Part shown: positions 7,269-12,740 of the stretch, piece after piece
Layout of the letters: each line of letters starts with the position of its first letter
Position numbering within the stretch: the stretch's first letter is position 1
From: Bacillota bacterium
Lineage (GTDB): Bacteria; Bacillota; Clostridia; Lachnospirales; Lachnospiraceae
Assembly (NCBI GenBank): GCA_023387655.1
Contig: JAEWHR010000093.1
Location: 1-12,740 of the forward strand
Reading direction: 5' to 3'
Length of the DNA stretch: 12,740 nucleotides
Made by a program: the position numbers and the translations under genes
Notes under the pieces: generated by a model
What the model was told of the DNA's origin: nothing
Seen by the model: only the letters and a program-made list of their open reading frames with translations
Databases searched by the model: none

Positions 7269-7302
7269 ATTATACATTAACATAATTACCCTGTTGTGTC
7301 AA
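7269..7302 (-). promoter_or_regulatory. Probable promoter of the ABC-F leader transcript, with an over-long spacer
   Basis: A consensus TTGACA (7302-7297) and a consensus TATAAT (7274-7269) occur on the minus strand, but 22 bases apart rather than 17. Either TATAAT works without that -35, TTGACA pairs with the poorer TAATGT 17 bases on, or an activator compensates for the spacing. The TATAAT would start RNA near 7262, placing the leader ORF about 20 nt downstream. Confidence 0.5.
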
Positions 7303-7318
7303 TATTTGTATTAATTTC

Positions 7319-7354
7319 TGATAACATACTCTGATTGATTCGTGATAACATACT
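7319..7354. repeat. 12-bp direct repeat upstream of the ABC-F promoter (candidate activator site)
   Basis: TGATAACATACT occurs at 7319-7330 and again, identical, at 7343-7354, a 24-bp period. The copies lie about 17 bp upstream of the TTGACA box. Direct repeats in this position are the usual target layout of AraC-family activators, and an AraC-type gene is the next gene upstream. The repeat is seen; the binding role is inference. Confidence 0.5.
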
Positions 7355-7427
7355 TATATGTATCAATATCTAATACCATACTATATTGGTCTAAAACAAA
7401 TTCAGTTACTATTAATGAATTTTCCTT

Positions 7428-7468
7428 GATAAGGATGTTTTCTGCTTATAGCAGATATCATCCTTATC
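7428..7468 (-). terminator. Long hairpin just after the AraC-GNAT fusion gene
   Basis: A perfect 10-bp outer stem (GATAAGGATG at 7428-7437 with CATCCTTATC at 7459-7468) encloses an inner TCTGC/GCAGA stem (7441-7445 with 7451-7455). It begins eight bases after the stop codon. No real U run follows on the minus strand, so it may terminate weakly, or it may mainly protect the 3' end of the message. Confidence 0.5.
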
Positions 7469-7475
7469 TTCTCAT

Positions 7476-9329
7476 CTATATATACTTCATATACCTTTTT
7501 TCATGGGATTCAATTGAAAAACCAAGTTTTTGATACATCAATATAGCTGAGTCATTATCACATGGGGTAACAAGCCATACCTTTTCTTTTCCTTTTTTAT
7601 TTAGTTCATCTAATACGTATTCCAACATAATAGCAGCAATATGCTTTCTTCGATACTCTGGTAGAACCATTACACTAACAATCTCCGGTGTATATTTTTC
7701 ATCGATTTCAACGATAACAGAACCAATAATGATTTCTTCTCCCCTATCGTTATCAGCAAATGCACCATAAGCAATATAATCGTTATCTGTAATGTTTTGA
7801 TAGGTATCAATGCCTGAAATACTATTCCTAAAGCAAATCTGATCATTCGTAACTAAGTTAGTTAAAACATGCGGTTTGGCTAAATCAAACTCTTTAAATG
7901 TGATATCATCTACGTTCTCTTCCCTATAGTGAGTCGTTACTTTCGTTGGTGCTGTTAGATGATATATACTTCCATGCTCTGGCCATCCTTTTTTCTGAAT
8001 ATGCGCATTATAAACTTCTTCCATATCATAATTACCAATACACAACTGGCACGCGCGATTACTTAATCCCTTCCTAAGTTCTAGGGCACGGTTAAAAACA
8101 GCTCCATATAGTAAATCAAGTACCTGTTCTTCTTGTTCATACTCAGGTAGCACTCTATAATGGATAAAAATTCGGTGCTCCGCATACCCTGGTGCATCAT
8201 CCTCCTGATTTTCAAAAACCATAGCATGACCTTTTCCAATGACTTTATTGTTATCATCCAAGCATAAAAATACATGTTTCCCCTCATTACTCCTAGGGTC
8301 ATAGCTCCAATAAATTCCCTCCGGATATTTTTTATTCACAGCCTCCCAAAGTTGGTATAATGGAGCCTTCCATTGTTCTTCATAAATAAAATCTAACACC
8401 TTAAATCTTCCACACATTTCATCATCCTCCAACTTACGACACCGTAATTTACCCTGTGCAATCTTATTAGGTACGGTTGTCTTATGTTTGATGGGTATCC
8501 AAATCTCGCCTCGCTTTTCTCCTTTTCTTCGATTACCGTAATACATCTCAAATGCAGTACTATTTATTAATTCATAACCGGAGTTTGGAAGCCATTCCGA
8601 ATAAATCCTTTTCCATAAATCAGATACATCACAATAATTGGTAGAAAAAATCGCCCATTGCCCAGCTGGTATATGTAATCTCATGTATTGATCCGATACG
8701 TAGATACCATCTCTCATATATTGACACAGCATATACTTAAACTTATTTTCCCTATGATCAAAAATAGCCGAATGAAGCAACGTGTCTTTATCATATCCAA
8801 AGATTGTGTTCATTTCAGAATAGGTATTGTCATCAACACACCTTTTTAAGAACGATGCGACTGCTTCCTGTGCTGTATTTTCATTCTCATCAATTTCTAT
8901 ATAAGTCCCAAACATATTAAACGCTTTCTTAGTTTCAATACGACAGGTCATCTTTTCCGCCCCTTTCACAGTAAGCTGAAATGTCATAGGCGGATAAATG
9001 TTGAAATTCATAGCCTCCTTCTTCATTTGACTCGGAGTCACATCGTGCTGTTTCGTAAATGCGCGCGTAAAACTATCTGAGCTGTTATAGCCGTATTTCA
9101 TAGCAACATCGATTACCTTCTCTCCATTCTGAAGATCAAATACTGCTAATGACAGCTTACGCCTTCGTATGTACTCAGAAAGAGGAATTCCAGTGATATA
9201 GTTAAATATGCGCTGAAAGTGATAGGAGGAATAAGAAGTTACGCTGGCAACATCCTCTAAAGCCATCTGATCCATTAGGTTTTCTTCCATATATTCAATT
9301 GCAAGGTTTAATTCAGTTATTAGGTCCAT
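7476..9329 (-). CDS. AraC-type regulator fused to a GyrI-like effector domain and two GNAT-like acetyltransferase domains
   Basis: Three consecutive ATGs (9335, 9332, 9329) follow a GGAG box at 9340-9337; only the third has normal spacing (7 bases), so I start at 9329, giving 617 residues. Residues ~5-105 are a double helix-turn-helix of the AraC/XylS type ('ALEDVASVTSYSSYHFQRIF', then 'YGYNSSDSFTRAF' and 'TPSQ'). Residues ~128-285 resemble a GyrI/Rob C-terminal effector-binding domain ('FGTYIEI', 'AGQWAIF', 'WLPNSGYEL', 'FEMYYG', 'EIWIPI'). Residues ~300-460 look like a degenerate GNAT fold. Residues ~475-617 are a clearer GNAT domain with 'VSVMVLPEYRRKHIAAIML' and 'AILMYQKLGF'. Family members with the first two domains bind hydrophobic drugs or small molecules and activate transcription; GNAT domains transfer acetyl groups. 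It probably acts in the cytoplasm as sensor, regulator and perhaps enzyme. It lies upstream of the ABC-F gene in the same direction. Confidence 0.85.
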   Translation of the reverse strand: MDLITELNLAIEYMEENLMDQMALEDVASVTSYSSYHFQRIFNYITGIPLSEYIRRRKLSLAVFDLQNGEKVIDVAMKYGYNSSDSFTRAFTKQHDVTPSQMKKEAMNFNIYPPMTFQLTVKGAEKMTCRIETKKAFNMFGTYIEIDENENTAQEAVASFLKRCVDDNTYSEMNTIFGYDKDTLLHSAIFDHRENKFKYMLCQYMRDGIYVSDQYMRLHIPAGQWAIFSTNYCDVSDLWKRIYSEWLPNSGYELINSTAFEMYYGNRRKGEKRGEIWIPIKHKTTVPNKIAQGKLRCRKLEDDEMCGRFKVLDFIYEEQWKAPLYQLWEAVNKKYPEGIYWSYDPRSNEGKHVFLCLDDNNKVIGKGHAMVFENQEDDAPGYAEHRIFIHYRVLPEYEQEEQVLDLLYGAVFNRALELRKGLSNRACQLCIGNYDMEEVYNAHIQKKGWPEHGSIYHLTAPTKVTTHYREENVDDITFKEFDLAKPHVLTNLVTNDQICFRNSISGIDTYQNITDNDYIAYGAFADNDRGEEIIIGSVIVEIDEKYTPEIVSVMVLPEYRRKHIAAIMLEYVLDELNKKGKEKVWLVTPCDNDSAILMYQKLGFSIESHEKRYMKYI

Positions 9330-9367
9330 CATCATGCTCCAATCATATCAGACTAAAAGGTATCTAT

Positions 9368-9396
9368 CCCGACTTTTGAAATAATCTTATGTCGGG
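9368..9396 (-). other. Small inverted repeat in the leader of the AraC-GNAT gene
   Basis: CCCGAC (9368-9373) and GTCGGG (9391-9396) flank a 17-base A/T-rich centre, about 35 bases before the start. It is GC-rich compared with its surroundings. It could be a weak leader hairpin or an operator half-site pair for autoregulation; nothing decides between these. No clear promoter was recognised in 9330-9553. Confidence 0.3.
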
Positions 9397-9419
9397 TATT
9401 TTCTTCTATCATACAACAA

Positions 9420-9448
9420 TGCAGCCAGACTTTAAAAGACTGACTGCA
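9420..9448 (-). terminator. Imperfect hairpin downstream of nth
   Basis: TGCAG-CAG-CTT pairs with AAG-CTG-CTGCA across 9420-9448 with two mismatches and a TAAA loop, about 105 bases after the nth stop. On the minus strand the following bases TTGTTGT are moderately U-rich. On the plus strand it is followed by TAATTTTT, but no plus-strand gene precedes it. It is the best candidate for the end of the nth transcript. Confidence 0.4.
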
Positions 9449-9553
9449 TAATTTTTACAAAGAAAACTCCATAAGCGTTCTCTTTCTTGTTTCTTATTAT
9501 TTATTAAGTCTCAATTATTGTGTTTCAAATATTCTTCTACCAGCTTGTAGTAT

Positions 9554-10183
9554 TTATCGTCTGGATTTCCATTCACACCATTCATTCAATTGACAACGAT
9601 CACAAAAGCATTTTCTTGCTGTACAGACACTCCGTCCATGATAAATCAACTGAAAATTGATACGATTCCAATTATCTTTCGGTAGTACTTGCATGAGCTC
9701 TTGCTCCACCTTTACCGGATTATTACCTTCTGCCCAGCCAAGCCTTTTTGCAATTCTTAATACATGGGTATCCACCGTTACTCCTGGTATACCATAGGCA
9801 TCCGCTAAGAATAAAGTTGCAGATTTTCTTCCAACTCCAGACAACTTTACTAATTCATCTATGGTTGTAGGGACTTTACCACCATACTCCTCAATAATTT
9901 GCTTACAGCATTGCTTCATGTTTTTAGCTTTACTCTTATATAATCCAATTGTTCTAATATAATCTTCTATTTCTTCTACTGGTGCTTCCGCCATTTGTAT
10001 GATAGAAGAAAATCTATTCCATAAACCTGGTAACACCTCGTACACTTGTTTATCTGTACTTTGCGCACTTAGCATGATTGCAAGTAAAAGTTGCCAATCT
10101 TCATAGTGTAAGAATTCTTTCTTGGTGATACCATATTCCTGATCTAATATTGATAAAATTTGTTGTATTGCTTCTTTTGTCAT
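9554..10183 (-). CDS. nth: Endonuclease III (DNA glycosylase/AP lyase)
   Basis: Product of 209 residues, the normal bacterial length. It removes oxidised pyrimidines from DNA and cleaves the abasic site in base-excision repair. Seen in sequence: the helix-hairpin-helix 'LSGVGRKSA' with catalytic Lys120, catalytic Asp138 in 'VDTHV', and the four [4Fe-4S] cysteines Cys187, Cys194, Cys197 and Cys203 in a C-x6-C-x2-C-x5-C pattern; the numbering coincides with the E. coli enzyme. ATG at 10183 follows a GAAGGGAAAGAG purine-rich site. The gene starts only about 20 bases beyond a terminator for the blaI-blaR1-type pair, leaving no room for a promoter between them. It is therefore probably transcribed by read-through or from a promoter inside the preceding gene. 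A housekeeping gene, with no sign of transfer. Confidence 0.97.
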   Translation of the reverse strand: MTKEAIQQILSILDQEYGITKKEFLHYEDWQLLLAIMLSAQSTDKQVYEVLPGLWNRFSSIIQMAEAPVEEIEDYIRTIGLYKSKAKNMKQCCKQIIEEYGGKVPTTIDELVKLSGVGRKSATLFLADAYGIPGVTVDTHVLRIAKRLGWAEGNNPVKVEQELMQVLPKDNWNRINFQLIYHGRSVCTARKCFCDRCQLNEWCEWKSRR

Positions 10184-10200
10184 CTCTTTCCCTTCTTCTC

Positions 10201-10239
10201 AAAAAGATGGGGCTGTTACAAAATAGAATTGTACAGCCC
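10201..10239 (-). terminator. Terminator after the M56 metalloprotease gene
   Basis: On the minus strand GGGCTGTACAA pairs with TTGT-ACAGCCC (one bulge) across 10210-10239 with a 7-base loop, followed by CATCTTTTTG. The stem begins 22 bases after the protease stop codon. The nth start lies only about 20 bases past the U run. Confidence 0.75.
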
Positions 10240-10260
10240 ACTCATTTTATATCGATTCTA

Positions 10261-12129
10261 TTATTTCTCGTTTGCAAGCCAATCTATTTTCCATTCACCA
10301 TTAACTTTTTTTAACGCCATAGTTATATATGAATTGGAATCGTCTCCTAACGGCAGAAACTCATAGGAAGTCTCTTCTATTATATCATCAGACTTTATGG
10401 CATCCAATATAAATTTTGATTGGAATTTAATCAAATCCTTGGATTGATAAGAAGAAAAATACTCAACAAATTTTTTAGCATCACTTGGGTTTATCAAATA
10501 TTTTTCCAATTCATTAACATCTCCGCTGAGTACTGCCCTCGCAGCTCCATATGCAGTTGTTCTAAATAATTTGCCATCTGGACTGCTTAAAAATTCTGCT
10601 TCTGTTTGATATCCGGCATTTGGTATAGAAACTGGATTATTAACACCTTTTACACTTGATTTGATAACATCTAGCTGTTCACTTAACTTTTTATAAGATA
10701 CAGCCATATCATCATCTTTTTCATTCCACTGAGTATCACTTGGGGTGCGCAGTATATAGGTGTACTTATCCGTTTTAAGAACAACACTACTGTTACCCTC
10801 TTTCACTGGGGGGGCATTCTCAGTAAAAGTTCCAAGCCATCGCTCTATATAAAAAAGTGTTCCTTTCTCTGCTTGCACCTCTTTGGTTGCCTTATGATAT
10901 ACCTCGATTCCAGCTCCACCATCTGCACTATACTCTACGTAGTTTTCATTGATACCAACTAAGTCCTTCCAATTTTCAGGAAATTCAATAGACAAGCCCA
11001 GTTTATCAAAATCATATAAAATAGTACCTACCTCTTCCGTAATATTGTTCTTTGTATCATCTTTTTTAGGCTCATCGACTTTTTGGGTGATCTCCTTGGC
11101 ATTATTATCTTCTAGATTTTTATCTGTTGTTTGGGTCTGCTTGCAGGCTACAAACAACCCGCTGGCAAGGATTAGAACAGTTAAGATACATAAAGCAACA
11201 GTACCTTTTCTTTTCTTTGTAGTATTTAATATATTGGAGAATCTATTTTTCATCATCTTCTTATCTCCTTTAAATTGTGTTGATAAAACAACATCATTAG
11301 ACCTCTCTTTTTTCATGGAACTTAAAATAGCTTGACTATACAGTTTTCTAGAATTAAGATCAAAATTCTTAATAACCTCCTCGTCGCAGTAAAACTCTAT
11401 GTCGGAATGCGCAGACTTAACCATAAAATAAACGAATGGATTAAACCAATGGATTGCATTTGCTATGAATAGTAAAAACTTAAACCAAAGGTCATGTCTC
11501 TTATAATGAACAAGCTCATGCATTAAAATAACTTCTAAATCATAATCCTTAAAATCTCCATCCGATAAAATCAATGTAGGTTTTATAAAACCATACATCA
11601 TAGGACTACAAGCACTTTTACATTGACAAATTCTTGGGTTCTTATTAATTCCTAATTCACGGCAGATACGATTAACTTTTAAAATAATATTATCGTCCGT
11701 TATAATAACACTTTTTTGTTTCATCTTTTGATGAAACAAGCCATACATTAGGAATGTATGTAATATAAATACGGATACACCCAATATCCAAATATATGAA
11801 ATAATATCAAATAAAGCATAACTACGGTTTTCTTCTGTTATAATAGGTGATTGTAATTCATTCAGTTTTGTTGATTTTACATTAGTCTGGATATTATTTG
11901 GTTGATTGACCAAAATCGAATCGGAAGGTATTTTAAAATTGACTGGTGTAGTAGGAAGTGTAATGTTAAATGGAATAATAAGGCGTATGGTTAAGATAAG
12001 CCATAATAGATATCTCCATTTTGTTATGTATACTTTGTTTATATATGGTGAAATAATCAACAAGATAACTATAATAAAAGATGAAGCTATGGAGATTTCT
12101 ATGATAGAGGTGAAAATATTTCCAATCAT
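10261..12129 (-). CDS. BlaR1-like membrane metalloprotease/sensor (peptidase family M56) with an unrecognised extracellular domain
   Basis: Product of 622 residues. Transmembrane helices lie near 10-30, 37-55, 108-131 and 215-238, with a further one at ~309-328. The cytoplasm-facing zinc site is HELVH (204-208), with a downstream 'IEFYCDEEVI' that supplies the third ligand Glu245 expected in M56 enzymes. In BlaR1/MecR1 this protease is activated by a signal outside the cell and leads to loss of the paired repressor. Here the last helix ends in a lipobox-like 'LFVAC' followed by a charged linker and ~250 extracellular residues ('IEFPENWKDLVG', 'NGEWKIDWLANEK'). I do not see the arrangement of a penicillin-binding sensor (an STxK motif followed by a KTG box), so the signal is probably something else. 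ATG at 12129 overlaps the repressor stop (ATGA), with GGGGGG just upstream. Operon with the BlaI-type gene. Confidence 0.85.
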   Translation of the reverse strand: MIGNIFTSIIEISIASSFIIVILLIISPYINKVYITKWRYLLWLILTIRLIIPFNITLPTTPVNFKIPSDSILVNQPNNIQTNVKSTKLNELQSPIITEENRSYALFDIISYIWILGVSVFILHTFLMYGLFHQKMKQKSVIITDDNIILKVNRICRELGINKNPRICQCKSACSPMMYGFIKPTLILSDGDFKDYDLEVILMHELVHYKRHDLWFKFLLFIANAIHWFNPFVYFMVKSAHSDIEFYCDEEVIKNFDLNSRKLYSQAILSSMKKERSNDVVLSTQFKGDKKMMKNRFSNILNTTKKRKGTVALCILTVLILASGLFVACKQTQTTDKNLEDNNAKEITQKVDEPKKDDTKNNITEEVGTILYDFDKLGLSIEFPENWKDLVGINENYVEYSADGGAGIEVYHKATKEVQAEKGTLFYIERWLGTFTENAPPVKEGNSSVVLKTDKYTYILRTPSDTQWNEKDDDMAVSYKKLSEQLDVIKSSVKGVNNPVSIPNAGYQTEAEFLSSPDGKLFRTTAYGAARAVLSGDVNELEKYLINPSDAKKFVEYFSSYQSKDLIKFQSKFILDAIKSDDIIEETSYEFLPLGDDSNSYITMALKKVNGEWKIDWLANEK

Positions 12130-12518
12130 GATTTTCCCCCCCTGGCTTTTTCTTCAATAAACGCTGCTAATTCTTCTAAATCTTCATCTGTAATTGCTTT
12201 ACTTTGATAAAGACTGGTTACAAAGCGAGTAATTGAATTACCATTTAGTTTTTCTAAAAAAGTTTCATTTTCCCTTGCTACATAATCTTGTTCATTAATT
12301 AGCACTTCATAATAACGATGTTTGCCTTGTTTATAGCTTTTAAGAAATCCTCTGTTAATCAGTCTATTAAGCAACGTTAATAAGGCACTTACGTTCCAAG
12401 GCCTTTTTTCATCTAAAAGTTTCTTAAGTTGAGCTGTTGAAATCGGCGTATCATTCTGCCAAATCTCTTTCATTATCTCTAATTCTGTATCTGGTAGTTT
12501 CACAATTTTTTTGCTCAA
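12126..12518 (-). CDS. blaI: BlaI/MecI-family transcriptional repressor
   Basis: Product of 130 residues, the usual length. An N-terminal winged helix ('LPDTELEIMKEIW', 'ISTAQLKKLL', 'WNVSALLTLLNRLINRGFL', then the wing 'QGKHRYYEV') matches BlaI/MecI, including the 'T....L.RL..KG.L' recognition-helix pattern. A C-terminal helical dimerisation part (~80-125) follows. The start codon is TTG at 12518, chosen because AGGAG lies eight bases before it and no ATG/GTG in frame fits. It should bind the twin palindromes at 12531-12564 as a dimer and repress its own operon until the paired M56 protease is activated. No beta-lactamase gene is visible nearby, so its other targets lie outside the window. 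The symbol denotes the family, not proven beta-lactam control. Confidence 0.9.
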   Translation of the reverse strand: MSKKIVKLPDTELEIMKEIWQNDTPISTAQLKKLLDEKRPWNVSALLTLLNRLINRGFLKSYKQGKHRYYEVLINEQDYVARENETFLEKLNGNSITRFVTSLYQSKAITDEDLEELAAFIEEKARGGKS

Positions 12519-12524
12519 ATCACC

Positions 12525-12570
12525 ATCTCCTACAATTGTATTATATTGACATCATACAATTGTAGGAGAT
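12525..12570. promoter_or_regulatory. Twin BlaI-type operators within a 17-bp-arm inverted repeat
   Basis: Two identical perfect palindromes TACAATTGTA lie at 12531-12540 and 12555-12564, centres 24 bp apart. They match the TACA...TGTA dyad recognised by BlaI/MecI proteins. Each belongs to a larger perfect inverted repeat with 17-bp arms (12525-12541 and 12554-12570) around a 12-base centre. The distal operator fills the spacer between -35 and -10; the proximal one covers the transcription start region and its outer arm contains the AGGAG ribosome binding site. Confidence 0.85.
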
Positions 12571-12579
12571 ATTTGTCAA
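12551..12579 (-). promoter_or_regulatory. Promoter of the blaI-blaR1-type operon
   Basis: Consensus TTGACA (12579-12574), exactly 17 bases, then TATGAT (12556-12551) on the minus strand, about 33 bases before the TTG start. It is the clearest sigma-A promoter in the window and is overlaid by the repressor palindromes. Confidence 0.88.
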
Positions 12580-12641
12580 TAGGTACTCTTAATCTTTTTT
12601 CAACTAAGAATGTACTGAGCATAGTCCCTTCATAAAATACA

Positions 12642-12673
12642 ATAAAGCATAGCCGGAAGTAGCTATGCTTTAT
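12642..12673 (-). terminator. Terminator of the histidine kinase gene
   Basis: A perfect 12-bp stem ATAAAGCATAGC (12642-12653) with GCTATGCTTTAT (12662-12673) and an 8-base loop. On the minus strand it continues into TGTATTTTATG. The kinase stop codon (TAG, 12665-12663) lies inside the hairpin. Confidence 0.75.
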
Positions 12674-12740
12674 GTAACTTTATCTTGAATATTAGATTAT
12701 CCCCTTGCTTCTTAGCTTCCAAACTACCATGATGTAGCTC
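12663..12740 (-). CDS. C-terminal end of a probable sensor histidine kinase (5' part outside window)
   Basis: The minus strand is open from the window edge to TAG at 12665-12663, giving 25 residues. They read 'ELHHGSLEAK', 'QGDNLIFKIKL' and a short 'HKA' tail. This fits the last two strands of a histidine kinase ATP-binding domain, where '.LH.G.i...S..g...F.i.LP' is the usual ending after the G2 box. The glycine-rich part would lie outside the window. A terminator overlaps the stop, so it ends its own transcript and is separate from the blaI operon 145 bases further on. The call rests on a short stretch and is tentative. Confidence 0.5.
   Translation of the reverse strand, partial: ELHHGSLEAKKQGDNLIFKIKLHKA

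Noticed and set aside
6979..7475. A tRNA or known metabolite riboswitch in the long leader.
   Set aside because: I saw no tRNA cloverleaf, T-box motif or known riboswitch core; the features fit peptide-dependent attenuation better.
7342..7533. Plus-strand open frame across the ABC-F upstream region and the end of the fusion gene.
   Set aside because: It overlaps the coding end of the AraC-GNAT gene and a hairpin, and has no ribosome binding site; the Tyr/Ile-rich product looks like translated AT-rich spacer.
10949..11335. A 128-codon open frame on the plus strand.
   Set aside because: It lies entirely antisense to the M56 protease gene, has no ribosome binding site or family resemblance, and has the Phe/Ser/Leu-rich look of an antisense frame over a Lys/Asp-rich sequence.
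12157..12166. Short minus-strand frame (about 63 codons, 11966-12157) across the repressor/protease junction.
   Set aside because: It is out of frame with both clearly coding genes there and has no family resemblance.
12546..12580. A plus-strand TTGACA at 12546-12551 inside the operator, suggesting a divergent promoter.
   Set aside because: No acceptable -10 follows at the right distance and there is no plus-strand gene in the rest of the window.

Overview
The window looks like a piece of an AT-rich, low-GC Gram-positive genome, most likely a clostridial species of the Lachnospiraceae type. This is inferred from the strong A+T bias, AGGAG-like ribosome binding sites, GTG/TTG starts, short hairpin terminators and the gene families present; no marker here fixes the species. 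Nearly every gene lies on the minus strand. The exceptions are a truncated gene at the left edge and one small reading frame.

Left part (1-1322). The C-terminal half of an SH3-like-domain protein ends at 470 and is followed by a hairpin terminator. Next comes a stretch of about 850 bases of debris: a minus-strand remnant of an ABC ATPase (a Walker B/D-loop joined directly to what looks like a permease tail), a small Asn/Lys-rich reading frame on the plus strand, a strong bidirectional terminator, and a 51-codon C-terminal scrap of a probable MATE efflux pump. This looks like a decayed, rearranged site. The ABC exporter gene next to it also stops unusually soon after its H-loop.

Middle part (1323-9329). 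Two overlapping half-transporter genes encode a probable heterodimeric type IV ABC exporter. Upstream of them are paired hairpins that look like the right end, or guide-RNA scaffold, of a degraded IS200/IS605 element. Next is an ABC-F ATPase of the ribosome-protection type. Its leader of about 280 nt carries a five-codon upstream ORF with a good ribosome binding site, several mutually exclusive hairpins, and an intrinsic terminator just before the gene, so it is a convincing attenuation system. Upstream of that leader is a 24-bp-spaced direct repeat and then a 617-residue protein that fuses an AraC-type DNA-binding domain, a GyrI/Rob-like effector-binding domain and two GNAT-like acetyltransferase domains. 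Together these read as a drug-response module: a ligand-sensing regulator/enzyme, a ribosome-protection factor and, further downstream, an exporter.

Right part (9554-12740). nth (endonuclease III, with all catalytic and iron-sulphur residues) follows a terminator that closes a blaI-blaR1-type pair. The BlaI-like repressor and the M56 membrane metalloprotease overlap by 4 bp. They are preceded by a very clear promoter (TTGACA, 17 bp, TATGAT) overlaid by two identical perfect palindromes, the expected operators for the repressor. The protease lacks a recognisable penicillin-binding sensor, so its signal is probably not a classical beta-lactam. The right edge holds the last 25 residues of a probable sensor histidine kinase on the minus strand, with its stop codon inside its terminator hairpin.
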